Positions 9,016-17,529 of a stretch of DNA of 64,000 nt are shown here, one piece after another. Within the stretch, counting starts at the first letter, position 1. The number at the start of each line of letters is the position of its first letter. A model generated the notes under the pieces. The model was not told the origin of the DNA. It saw only the letters and a program-made list of their open reading frames with translations, and did not search any database. Origin of the DNA: CBDBBY01 sp965203215 (GTDB lineage Bacteria > Pseudomonadota > Alphaproteobacteria > Rhodobacterales > Rhodobacteraceae). The stretch is taken from the NCBI GenBank assembly GCA_965203215.1, contig CBDBBY010000001.1:806001-870000 (forward strand). Direction: 5' to 3'. A program made the position numbers and the translations under genes.

Positions 9016-9828
9016 TCATGCCGCTTCGAAGCCTATGGCTCGACGCAAAAACCGTGTCGCCTGCCGAGAGACCATTTCCGGATCGCCCGTGGTAAAAAAT
9101 CTGGAACCGCCCCCGGAACCTTCAATGCCTTCGTGACGCCGAAGGTAATCCGCCAAGCTTTCCGCAACGAGTTCCGCTTGGTTGTAGCACTCAACATCCG
9201 CACCCAATGCGTCGCGAAACACATCCTCAATCAGGGGATAGTGCGTGCATCCAAGAATCGCCGCTTGCGGATTCGGCATCCTGCGAAGCAACGCCTCGAC
9301 GTGGCTTCCCGCGAGCGCCTCCGCCAAGATCATATCCCCTTGCTCTATCGCGTCGACCAAGCCGCCGCATGGCTGCGCTTCAACATCCACACCAATCGCC
9401 CTGAACGAAAGCTCACGCTGGAAAGCTCGGGACGCGACCGTTGCCTGTGTTGCGAAAAGAGCGACTCGCTGCACTCCGACCTCTCCGGGCGGAGAATTGT
9501 CGCCCCAATTCCGTTTCGTCAGCGCTTCGATCATGGGAACGAACACGCCCAAGACCCGTTTGTCCTTCGGAAGCCAAGTCTCCTGTATCCTCTTCAACGC
9601 CGCCGCGGAGGCCGTATTGCAAGCCAGAATAACCAGATCGCAGTCTTCTTGCCAAAGTCTGGACACGCCATCGCACGTGAAATTGAAGATGTCGTCATGG
9701 TTTCGGACGCCGAACGGGGCGTTCGCATGATCTCCAAGATAGATGAACGCTACATCCGGCAACCGCTTCGAAACGGCTTCGAATACCGTCAGCCCTCCAA
9801 GGCCAGAATCAAAAATGCCGACCGCCAT
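9016..9828 (-). CDS. murI: Glutamate racemase
   Basis: MurI makes D-glutamate for peptidoglycan. The 270-residue protein begins with the family signature GIFDSGLGGLTV and contains both catalytic cysteines in LACNTASA and LGCTHYPL. The frame is open 11 codons further upstream, but the ATG at 9828 places the signature at the normal N-terminal position. It is the first gene of the leftward operon; palindromes at 9902-9939 lie in its upstream region. Confidence 0.92.
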   Translation of the reverse strand: MAVGIFDSGLGGLTVFEAVSKRLPDVAFIYLGDHANAPFGVRNHDDIFNFTCDGVSRLWQEDCDLVILACNTASAAALKRIQETWLPKDKRVLGVFVPMIEALTKRNWGDNSPPGEVGVQRVALFATQATVASRAFQRELSFRAIGVDVEAQPCGGLVDAIEQGDMILAEALAGSHVEALLRRMPNPQAAILGCTHYPLIEDVFRDALGADVECYNQAELVAESLADYLRRHEGIEGSGGGSRFFTTGDPEMVSRQATRFLRRAIGFEAA

Positions 9829-9901
9829 CCGCCCACTCCGCAATCTTGCCCCGCATACCAAGTCCTGTCGGCAGATTGAAGGCTAGCAGTTCTCCCAAAG
9901 G

Positions 9902-9939
9902 TCTTCCGTCGGAAGAAAGCACTGTTCAACAGTTTAAAC
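9902..9939. promoter_or_regulatory. Cluster of palindromes upstream of murI
   Basis: Three short palindromes are packed together: TCTTCCG-T-CGGAAGA (9902-9916), ACTGTT-C-AACAGT (9921-9933) and GTTTAAAC (9932-9939). They lie 75-110 bp upstream of the murI start, at the border between the core genes and an AT-rich island. They could be operators, but no regulator is indicated. The rest of 9829-10013 holds nothing recognisable. Confidence 0.35.
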
Positions 9940-10013
9940 GAAATACCTACTCAAAAGGCTAAAAATTCATCTTGCATCAGAAAGAACTTGCATATAGGCA
10001 CTTACTAACGAAA

Positions 10014-10093
10014 GTCACCTCGGATCGGAACTGAGTTCCAACCTGCGCACTCGCTGGGTCGTTTGAAGATATGGTGTAGAGTCCTCCAAAGCA
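10014..10093 (+). repeat. Upstream element, copy A
   Basis: This stretch of about 80 nt matches 11239-11318 at roughly 70% with only small gaps. Shared blocks include CGGAT, GAACT-AGTTC, GGGT-GTTT and AGAGT-CT. Both copies lie upstream of paralogous small genes (168 bp and 236 bp before the start codons), so the duplication unit included this element as well as the gene. The inner GAACT.AGTTC is itself palindromic. Function unknown: promoter, operator or structured leader. Confidence 0.6.
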
Positions 10094-10260
10094 CACCCCT
10101 GCGTACTCTTCCTTGGAGTTGCTAAAGATTTTAACTTCTCATCAACAGCTGCAGGATCGCTTATGAAAGATTATCAATCATCATATATGTGTAAATGATG
10201 ATCGAATTGTGCGTCTATTACGTTAATTCATCCGAAGGTGCAACTTGCAGGGATTGCCCA

Positions 10261-10778
10261 ATGATCACGAAGCAAAATATTAAACCAAAAAAGTCGTGCT
10301 GGTATTTATTGTCAAAAAATGAATACAGTACAGATAAATTGGATAACTTTATTAACAATAGGTATTGGGAGTATTATAAAGATAACGTAAAAAGAGACGA
10401 AGAGCGAAATATATATCTTGGTTACTTGCAAAAAATGAAAATTGGGGATCGAGTTGCGGCTTACAAAATTAATGAAATAACTCGTGAAGAATTTGAACAG
10501 AAATACAAATATAAAATAGGTGGGAAACGAAAAAAAGTTCGTTATTTGACGATAATGGCAGTTGGCAAATTCACTCAAGTTTATAAAGATAAAAAAACAA
10601 TTAAAATAGAGTGGCAAAAAATCAACGACCCTAGAAAATGGTATTTTCATCTACAAGGAGGCAAATTTGGCAAGTAGTGCCAGATAATAGTGTGCCTTGG
10701 CGACAAAATTTGATTGATTTTACTTTTAATGGAGCAAAACAGGATTTAGCCGAACTCAAAGATGTACTAACAAAATAA
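10261..10778 (+). pseudogene. McrB-N-domain-like small protein, copy A, frameshifted
   Basis: The ATG at 10261 opens MITKQ, matching MITSQ of the intact copy at 11554. The frame then follows it closely (WYLLSKN, YWEYYKDNV, IYLGYLQKMKIGD, RKWYF). It breaks near 10663: the +1 frame continues as QIWQVVPDNSVPW and LIDFTFNGAKQDL to a TAA at 10778, so a single base has been lost, or the read is wrong there. The pattern W-x-L...E-N-x-W-E...KIGD...AVG..T...W...DPR-W-Y...W..LI.F.F resembles the modified-base-sensing (EVE/PUA-like) N-terminal domain of McrB-type GTPases. No McrB motor domain is attached or nearby. Base composition is much more AT-rich than the core genes. Confidence 0.55.
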
Positions 10779-11238
10779 TATTAAGATTGAAATTACATTT
10801 TGGCATGAAACCTTTCTTCCGCTGGGCACACCTCAACTGATCCCCAGCCGTACCGAGGTCGACGGCGTCTGCGAGCTTTCGCTCCGCGGAACCGGGGTGG
10901 CGCTCTCGGACGCCCCCGTTTCGGCCCGCTGGCGATTCCGTTGCGCAGAGCGCAGCGCCGGGCGGCAGGACGACCCCCGAATTGTCCCGGCCCGCGACAG
11001 CAGCGCCTTCCGGCATCCGGATACCTGGAGCCGGTCGACCGCGTCGACGAACGAGAACGCCCGACAGATCCGGGGCTGTGCGATGGCCGAATCGGATCGC
11101 ACCCCGGAACCGCGTTGTTCAGACTTCTTTATCGTGACACGAAGACCTCGCCTTCCCAATCCAAAAATGGAAAGCACCCAAAATTTATGTTGCATCGGAT
11201 TGATTCATCATCTATTGCTATGTTGAATACGCCCGCGC
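10779..11238. other. GC-rich block between the two paralogues; no gene recognised
   Basis: From about 10805 to 11150 the sequence switches abruptly to high GC inside an AT-rich island. Open frames exist on both strands, but all are arginine-rich and lack a convincing family match. A short + frame segment (MAESDRTPEPRCSDFFIV) faintly recalls the MAR...S.SDFFI block of cyclophilins, too weak to name. It may be a foreign fragment inserted when the paralogues were duplicated. Confidence 0.3.
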
Positions 11239-11318
11239 GTCGCCGCGGATAGAACTCAGTTCAGAACTGTACAACCGGCGGGTTGTTTATAGTCTAGGGT
11301 GCAGAGTTCTTGCCAGCA
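11239..11318 (+). repeat. Upstream element, copy B
   Basis: Diverged copy of the element at 10014-10093, lying 236 bp before the intact paralogue at 11554. The conserved blocks keep the same order and near-identical spacing. Between 11319 and the gene nothing else is recognised apart from a ribosome site (GGAAGGA) before the ATG. Confidence 0.6.
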
Positions 11319-11553
11319 AATGTAGCGAGAATCATATACTTAATTTGCGAGCCAAAATGACAAACCAGTTCCATGAATTGCCTAGCATGGGCGACTACCA
11401 CGCTTTGCTCTCGAGTTCCTGCCACCACTGGTGCACTCTTGGTTGCATAGTCGAAACTGATGCACAGCTAAGTTTATAGTCACTTACCATCTAGCATACT
11501 CTGCATCGCTATATGAGCCTCAATGAAATACGTATAATTGGAAGGACGTTCTA

Positions 11554-12099
11554 ATGATTACCTCACAGAAAATTAATTTCGATAGACCGTTTTGGTTCGT
11601 TTTGTCAAAAATCGATCATCGTGTAGACAGGCTTAAACCATTTGTGGATGAAAATTATTGGGAATATTTCGAAGATGAAGTGAAAGAAAATACACGAGAA
11701 ATATATCTTAAATATTTGCATGAAATGAAGATTGGAGATCTGATTGCGATGTATGAATGCAGTAGCGAAACTCCTGGTGAATTCAAACAAAAGTATAATA
11801 TAGAAATTGATGAAACTTCTATTTCTTATCTTGTAATAAAGGCAGTTGGTGAAATCACTCAACCGTGCAATAACAATAAAACAATTGGCGTGAGTTGGAA
11901 TAAAGTTAACGACCGCAGGAGATGGTATAGCTACACGCAAAACGGGCAAATTTGGAAGGTACACCCATGGAGCAAAGATTATTGGGGGGAAAATCTCATT
12001 GAGTTCACTTTTTGTGGAAAAAATCAAGATTTTAATAAGCTTTATCATAAAGTATGCTCCAAGAACAGTATGGAAAAAAATAATTATCCTTCTGTATAA
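11554..12099 (+). CDS. McrB-N-domain-like small protein, copy B (intact)
   Basis: An intact 181-residue protein, paralogous over its whole length to the broken copy at 10261. Conserved features are FWFVLSKIDHR, ENYWEYFEDEV, IYLKYLHEMKIGDLIA, YLVIKAVGEIT, the NDRRRWY block and WGENLIEFTF. This series resembles the N-terminal reader domain (EVE/PUA-like, senses modified cytosine) fused to McrB GTPases, but here it stands alone without an AAA motor or a nuclease. That assignment comes from recalled family patterns, not a search. Ribosome site GGAAGGA lies 9 bp before the ATG. Strong AT bias suggests recent transfer. Confidence 0.55.
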   Translation: MITSQKINFDRPFWFVLSKIDHRVDRLKPFVDENYWEYFEDEVKENTREIYLKYLHEMKIGDLIAMYECSSETPGEFKQKYNIEIDETSISYLVIKAVGEITQPCNNNKTIGVSWNKVNDRRRWYSYTQNGQIWKVHPWSKDYWGENLIEFTFCGKNQDFNKLYHKVCSKNSMEKNNYPSV

Positions 12100-12861
12100 T
12101 GAGGATTAGCATAGTTTGCAAGAATATCGATATTATCGGCCTACGCATTCAACTGAGCACAATTCTTTATAACCCTTCTGGCATCGTAGGGATTTATGGA
12201 TCGGCTCGCCGCTGCGTTGAAATTTGTGGCGAGTCAAATGATCTCAGAGTTATCAATAGTACTGATCATTATAGCAATTTTATTCAAAAAATGAGAGTTG
12301 AATTTGTTACGGTGCATTGATCCAACGCGTACGACGATATCGTCGAGGGCTTGCGTCCTCGCGGCAAGGCAGGCAGTTCTGGTATTCTCCGCTTGGTTCT
12401 CGAACCGGGGATTCTCTGGAGAATCGCGGGGCGGGCATGCTGTCGCTAATTCCTTCTTGCCAAGTTCTAACGCCGATTACACTAGAATTTTGTCTGATCT
12501 GTACTAAATATCTGTCAATAATGATATGGCAATCGAGCGGTGTACAGTCGTGAAAGTGATTGGGAAAAAACAATAGACGAAAATCCATCCTAGTGCCGAG
12601 ATGCCGGGATTCACACCGATCATACCTGCCTTCTCTATATTTGATGCCCCTTTTGCGGAAGCCGCAATATATGTCGCCAACGCCTACGTACGCCAAACAC
12701 CAAGGCTGCCGATGACTGTTCTCAGCCGAATTGCCCCGCCTCTCTAGCATGTTGCCTTCACCATCCTGTTTGGGTTACGCAGATTTCGGCTGCGCCCGTC
12801 GCTGTCGCGGGCCAGCCGGACGATAACACTACCTCGCCTGCAACCTCGCAATCTCAGAGCA
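12100..12861. other. No gene recognised; several hairpins
   Basis: About 760 bp without a supportable gene. Frames on both strands are short or Cys/Arg-rich. Inverted repeats are visible: CGACGATATCGTCG (12332-12345, perfect), GGTTC-TC-GAACC (12395-12406) and GATTCTC-TG-GAGAATC (12410-12425). They might be a structured RNA or the remains of a mobile-element end. Confidence 0.4.
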
Positions 12862-13773
12862 ATGAAACCATTCGCCGAAGCATCAATCCTCGTCGTCGGC
12901 ACCGTCCGAAACTGCGAAAAAAGCATAGAAGCCGACGTGGACCGAATCGGAGCGGCGCTGTCTTCGTTCAAGAACGTTCGGTGGCTGGCGGTTGAGTCCG
13001 ACAGCGACGATGCAACTGTCACCGTGCTCGAATCGCTGAAACACAAGCAGCCGGGTTTCGATTATCTTGCCTTAGGAAATCTCCGTTCCGAAATCCCGAA
13101 ACGAACCGAAAGGCTGGCGTTTTGCCGCAACAAATATGCCGAGGCGATACGGTCGTCCGACAAGTACGATGCCGTTGATTTTATCGCAGTAGCGGACTTC
13201 GACGGAATCAATTCCACGCTTTCGGCGGCGGCCGTCGAGAGTTGCTGGCGGCGAAACGATTGGGACGCATGCACGGCCAACCAAGGCGGTCCGTACTACG
13301 ACATCTGGACGCTGCGACACGAGCACTGGTGTCCAGGAGACTGCTGGCAGGAATACCGATTCCTAAGGCAGTATACGGCGAATGGAGAGAGGGCGCGCTA
13401 TGCAAGCGTGTCATCTCGAATGATTACCATTCCGGCGAGCAACGAGTGGATTGATGTCGAATCCGCTTTCGGCGGATTTGCCATTTACCGACGGAATTGG
13501 TTTGACATCGTCAAGTATGTCGGAGTGACCGAAGATGGAGATGAGGTTTGCGAGCATGTTAGCATCAACCTGACGATGAGAAAGGCCGGCGCGAAAATTT
13601 TTATCAATCCGCAGCTCATAAACGCAGGTCTGACTCCTCACACCCGACACCTAAAGTTTCCCAGAACTCTCGTCAGGGGATTCAGATCCATCTTGGATAA
13701 CGGCTTGGAATCAGCATTGGGCGTCGAAAGGGCAGCAGAGATCAAACGAAAGATCAAAGGTCCAAAGCACTGA
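12862..13773 (+). CDS. Glycosyltransferase-like protein (CAP59/GT-A type)
   Basis: A 303-residue protein with ILVVGTVRNCEKSIEADVD at the N-terminus, then AVESDSDDATV, the RTERLAFCRN block and a DxD-like VADFDGIN. This layout matches GT-A fold glycosyltransferases related to cryptococcal CAP59-type mannosyltransferases, also found in bacterial surface-glycan loci. No membrane segment is seen. It is followed 91 bp later by a GDP-mannose 4,6-dehydratase on the same strand, which supports a role in building a deoxyhexose-containing glycan. The acceptor is unknown. Confidence 0.6.
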   Translation: MKPFAEASILVVGTVRNCEKSIEADVDRIGAALSSFKNVRWLAVESDSDDATVTVLESLKHKQPGFDYLALGNLRSEIPKRTERLAFCRNKYAEAIRSSDKYDAVDFIAVADFDGINSTLSAAAVESCWRRNDWDACTANQGGPYYDIWTLRHEHWCPGDCWQEYRFLRQYTANGERARYASVSSRMITIPASNEWIDVESAFGGFAIYRRNWFDIVKYVGVTEDGDEVCEHVSINLTMRKAGAKIFINPQLINAGLTPHTRHLKFPRTLVRGFRSILDNGLESALGVERAAEIKRKIKGPKH

Positions 13774-13864
13774 GGCGGCGCAACACGACATTCGGTCGAC
13801 ACGGGCACGTCTTTGAAACAGGTGAAACTTTCTCTGTCCAATACGAAATGAAAATCAACGGAAC

Positions 13865-14962
13865 ATGATACCAAGCCTGCCACAATCACTGGGTCCATCG
13901 GAAGCAATCAATCGGGTAAACTCCAAGGTTGCGCTGATCACGGGCATCACGGGGCAGGACGGCTACTACCTGTCAGATTTGCTCCTTGGCAAAGGCTATG
14001 TCGTTCATGGCATAGTGCGCCCATCCCTTTCAAATTCGTCGCGTATTGCATGCCTGATTGAAGGTGAGCACGGCCGTAACGGATCATTCGTTCTCCATCA
14101 GGGCGACATGACCGACAGCACCCGGGTGGCGCAGATTATGCAGGCCGTACGACCTGACGAGGTCTACAATCTGGCAGCGCAGAGTCACGTCCAGACATCC
14201 TTCGAAAATCCCGAATACACGGCGAACTTGAACGCGCTCGGCCCAATCAGACTGCTCGAGGCAATACGGACGCAAGGATTGACTGGGAAGACCAAGTTCT
14301 ATCAGGCATCGTCGTCTGAGCAGTATGGCCTCGTTAAGGAAACTCCGCAGTCGGAAACAACACCGTTCCATCCGAGAAGCCCGTACGGCGTCTCCAAACT
14401 CTTCGCCTACTGGATCACGATTAGCTACCGGGAAACTTACGGAATTTTCGCGAGCAACGGCATACTATTCAACCATGAAAGCCCAGTTCGCGGAAAAACG
14501 TTCGTTTCAAAGAAGATCACGCAAGCCTTGGCAAGAATAAAGATCGGTGTCCAAGATCAACTCAAGCTGGGAAATCTGGATGCAATGCGCGACTGGGGGC
14601 ATGCGAAAGAATATGTCGAGATGCAGTGGCTTATGCTGCAGCAGGACGAGCCCGAAGACTTCGTAATCGCGACCGGTATGCAGCATTCTGTCCGCGACTT
14701 CCTGCGGGCTGCCGCTGCAGAATTGGAAATCCGAATAATGTTCGAAGGTTCAGGCGTCGACGAGGTCGGTTACGATGAATCCGGCAGGCCAATCGTGGTG
14801 GTTGATCCTGATCTATTCAGACCGGCGGAAGTAAATTCGCTTATCGGAGACGCCGAATTTGCACGGCAGAAGCTGGGATGGGTGCCCAAAATTTCCTTTG
14901 AAGATCTAGTCAAAGAGATGGCAAACTCCGATTACCGCGAGCAACTCGAGCTCGTGTCCTAA
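13865..14962 (+). CDS. gmd: GDP-mannose 4,6-dehydratase
   Basis: Converts GDP-D-mannose to GDP-4-keto-6-deoxy-D-mannose, the precursor of GDP-fucose, GDP-rhamnose or GDP-perosamine. The 365-residue short-chain dehydrogenase has ALITGITGQDGYYL, NLAAQSHVQTSF, SSSEQYG and the catalytic YGVSK, then NHESPVRG and RDWGHAKEYVE, all typical of Gmd. The start is uncertain: about 18 residues precede the usual N-terminus. No GDP-fucose synthase (fcl) is in the window, though a fucosyltransferase lies 1.4 kb away. Confidence 0.92.
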   Translation: MIPSLPQSLGPSEAINRVNSKVALITGITGQDGYYLSDLLLGKGYVVHGIVRPSLSNSSRIACLIEGEHGRNGSFVLHQGDMTDSTRVAQIMQAVRPDEVYNLAAQSHVQTSFENPEYTANLNALGPIRLLEAIRTQGLTGKTKFYQASSSEQYGLVKETPQSETTPFHPRSPYGVSKLFAYWITISYRETYGIFASNGILFNHESPVRGKTFVSKKITQALARIKIGVQDQLKLGNLDAMRDWGHAKEYVEMQWLMLQQDEPEDFVIATGMQHSVRDFLRAAAAELEIRIMFEGSGVDEVGYDESGRPIVVVDPDLFRPAEVNSLIGDAEFARQKLGWVPKISFEDLVKEMANSDYREQLELVS

Positions 14963-15271
14963 CGGGGTTTCTCGAGCCCGCCTGTGTCTGGATCCTTGTA
15001 AAGGCCGCGGCGAAGGTCATGGTTAGGGTGATACCCACCTGCTTGAAGCTTGTGAAACCCGCATACAATTCTTTCGAAGCATGCGCCGTATGAAAAACCC
15101 GGGTGAGAGCAGGAATAGTCTTGGTCGAGTTGTAGACCAAATCTTGTCCGGGAGATAACAGCGCTGTTCGCCAAGAAGACAATTACGCCAGAAATTGATC
15201 CCAGCGCAGTGACAGCCATTCGCGCGTGCCGTGCGTCTGGACGGCCAGAACACCGCTGGAAGAATCCGTGC
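14963..15271. other. Intergenic; possible coding remnant on the minus strand
   Basis: Between gmd and the FkbM-like gene. On the minus strand one frame reads plausibly as protein near its end (ACFERIVCGFHKLQ, YHPNHDLRRGLYK) and a second frame upstream also looks coding (LPDKIWSTTRPRLFLL). This would fit a degraded gene with a frameshift, but I recognise no family. Confidence 0.25.
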
Positions 15272-16069
15272 TTACTCGAAAACAATTTGAATTTCCGGAA
15301 GATGCGGAGAGTTGCTTCTGTCCAAGAAGTGGGGAAGCTCTACGACTTGCGTGTCGCATGTCTTGTACGCTGTGAATGACAACTCAATTGCCTCCGGCAG
15401 TCCTCTGTCGTCGATCTTTCCATAATTGTTGCAATGAACATGGCAGAGATTGAGGGGCAATCTAGCCATGAACGCTTCAATTTCATCAATTCTCTTCGCC
15501 ACGTCGTGGAATTCCATTACCAGCCCAACCAGCCTTCTGGAGATCCCGAAAATGTCATTCAAAATCCCGTATTCGGCGCCTTCAATGTCGATCTTGAGCA
15601 AGAAGCGGCGATGATGGCTCGGCACGAGACTGTTCACCACTTCGTTGATGGTTATATGCTTCGCATCATTGGCACTCGACACGAATTTCCGGATGTGACG
15701 GTTTTCGTCCCTGAAAAACTCGTCGTAATCCTTGAGCAACGCTTTGTGCTGGCGGGGGTCGCTCCTGTTCTTCCGTCCTGCAAGCCCTTTCATGAAACTC
15801 TTGATCGTTTCCCTGTATTGGCGTCGGCGGAACAACCATCTTGAGGTCTTTGCGTCTATCGCAATGATCGGGGCTTGTGATAGCGAACTGAAATCCTTCT
15901 CGAAACTCCAATCGTCGTTGATGCCTATACTCACAAGGCAGTTCGCATCTCCAACGCACCTCGAGTCAATCAGATAGCCGCCGTCGAAGTCTCGGCCCAG
16001 CCGAACCAAATTCGGAACTTTTTTTGGGACGAAAAACGCCGGTAAGACAGCAGTATTGGCGGCTCGCAT
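15272..16069 (-). CDS. FkbM-like methyltransferase
   Basis: A 265-residue protein with LVRLGRDFDGGYLI and LVSIGINDDWSFE near the N-terminus (an SAM-binding-like GxG region), IIAIDAKT, and the FkbM-type block FLLKIDIEGAEYGILND followed by GLVMEFHD. These features place it with FkbM-type SAM-dependent methyltransferases, often found in polysaccharide clusters where they O-methylate sugars. The substrate cannot be read from sequence. It lies in the gmd/fucosyltransferase cassette but on the opposite strand to gmd. Confidence 0.65.
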   Translation of the reverse strand: MRAANTAVLPAFFVPKKVPNLVRLGRDFDGGYLIDSRCVGDANCLVSIGINDDWSFEKDFSSLSQAPIIAIDAKTSRWLFRRRQYRETIKSFMKGLAGRKNRSDPRQHKALLKDYDEFFRDENRHIRKFVSSANDAKHITINEVVNSLVPSHHRRFLLKIDIEGAEYGILNDIFGISRRLVGLVMEFHDVAKRIDEIEAFMARLPLNLCHVHCNNYGKIDDRGLPEAIELSFTAYKTCDTQVVELPHFLDRSNSPHLPEIQIVFE

Positions 16070-16378
16070 CTGTTTCCGTTTTCCGTGGAATTCTTTGAGA
16101 TCAGATCCCTTATAGCAATGTAGACGCCGATTCGGCTACCCAATTAAATGAGCTACAGGTTCGGGAAGCCTCGTTCTACACCATTTCACAGCGGCGACTG
16201 TTTGCTTGGGATCCATTCGGTGCGCCGACAGTAGGAAATGTCCGCGAACACTACTTTGATCCAAAATTAGAGTACAAACAAGTAGATTAAACCACCGCGG
16301 CGTATCTGGAGGTTTATCGGATCATTTCCCACCAGTCCAACATTTGAATTCACAAAATTCACGTTAATGCTGCACCAG
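16070..16378. other. AT-rich intergenic, nothing recognised
   Basis: About 300 bp between two minus-strand glycan genes. No ORF of note, no strong hairpin followed by Ts, no repeat seen. Confidence 0.5.
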
Positions 16379-17269
16379 CTAGGAAAATGCTGGAAAAGGA
16401 ACCCAGCTATCGGGTGCCATCCCGTGCAGACGTTTCCTTCGAGCCGCATACCATATTTCCGGACATACGACTAATTTCTTCGAGTTCTTGTTCAACCATG
16501 CACCCCACCAAGAGAACGTAGAATTCGAGGTGATATGGTGATCACAAGCTGCCATAAGTGCCAAGTCCTCGTGGGGCACGCGGTTTGACGCAGCATCAAC
16601 GAGCACAGTTTCATTGGAAAACTGTAAGTTATCCTCAACCCACAGCAAATCGTCGGAAAAAACAAAAATACAAAATTCATCTCCAAGTTTGTTGGTCAAG
16701 TAGCCAATGGCCTTCCTGTAGTAATTTACCGAGCAAACTCCAAACCTTTTGAATACTGCTTTATTTTCGACAAAATCTCCTCTTCGAACATGCAATGACA
16801 CTGAGGTTCGACTATTGATTCGCTTGAGCAACTCTTTTCCACGATTGGACAACTCTTCGTTGAGCGTTAGCTCATTCCGAACTTGCGATACAAAGTCACA
16901 GAAAAAGTATTCGGAGCACCACAATCCTGCCATATACGCCCGCCCGGAAAATTTATGCTCTGCAAACTTTGGCATAATTTTTTTCCCTCGTACAAAATCC
17001 ATATCCCTAACGTATCTTGGCTCTGTTCCAAAGTATTTCCATGCCGCATATTGCAACAAGTCAGTTTCTTTGGCAGGCGGCAGTATATCAGCAGGTGCGA
17101 CCCTTGCAGATATATTGAACCGCCCTAGCCCATAATCCCGATGCTTGTCGACGTCATAAAACCGCAAATCCAAAAAATGCGGCTTGCCGTATCTCAATGA
17201 TGCAGCGTGTCCAGCCGCGTACTGAAATAGTTGGTTTCCTAGCCCACCTCTAATTCTTGTAATAATCAT
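16379..17269 (-). CDS. Alpha-1,2-fucosyltransferase (GT11)
   Basis: Transfers fucose from GDP-fucose in an alpha-1,2 link. The 296-residue protein has the GT11 N-terminal block RIRGGLGNQLFQYAAG, the donor-binding motif HVRRGDF and the C-terminal SNSTFSWWGAWL. The ATG at 17269 gives the normal short leader before GGLGNQ; the frame is open 24 codons further. It is more AT-rich than the core genes, which suggests transfer. Together with gmd it implies a fucosylated surface glycan, although GDP-fucose synthase is not in the window. Confidence 0.9.
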   Translation of the reverse strand: MIITRIRGGLGNQLFQYAAGHAASLRYGKPHFLDLRFYDVDKHRDYGLGRFNISARVAPADILPPAKETDLLQYAAWKYFGTEPRYVRDMDFVRGKKIMPKFAEHKFSGRAYMAGLWCSEYFFCDFVSQVRNELTLNEELSNRGKELLKRINSRTSVSLHVRRGDFVENKAVFKRFGVCSVNYYRKAIGYLTNKLGDEFCIFVFSDDLLWVEDNLQFSNETVLVDAASNRVPHEDLALMAACDHHITSNSTFSWWGAWLNKNSKKLVVCPEIWYAARRKRLHGMAPDSWVPFPAFS

Positions 17270-17465
17270 CAAACCTGTTTTCCGAGTGTTGAATTTTTGC
17301 TTCCGCTTCATGAGAATACATAAGCGATCTTCTATTTTCAACTTGCTTGATCTAAATCAATTTTCATGGGCTTAAAAAACCTCAACTTTAGCCAGATATC
17401 TTGCCGTGCTCGCATTTTTTTATTCTCAATAAGAAGTGGCAATGATTCCAAAATAATACTATCTG

Positions 17466-17496
17466 CAAAGAAAACGGCCGCAATCTCTTGCGACCG
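17466..17496 (-). terminator. Intrinsic terminator of rplM-rpsI
   Basis: Read on the minus strand: CGGTCGCAA, loop GAGA, TTGCGGCCG (9 bp, one wobble), then TTTTCTTT. It lies 34 bp after the rpsI stop and is a textbook Rho-independent terminator. Confidence 0.85.
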
Positions 17497-17529
17497 CGTC
17501 TATCGATACAATGGTTCGCGCTTTCAACA

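Noticed and set aside
8110..9879. 589-residue plus-strand ORF across argC and murI
   Set aside because: Composition is typical of antisense read-through (Arg/His/Gln-rich); both underlying genes are certain.
10831..11160. Possible cyclophilin fragment on the plus strand
   Set aside because: Only a short SDFFI-like string supports it; the rest of the frame has none of the conserved cyclophilin residues.
12307..12750. 147-residue minus-strand ORF in the accessory island
   Set aside because: Cys/Arg-rich, no ribosome site, no family resemblance, and it covers the hairpin cluster.
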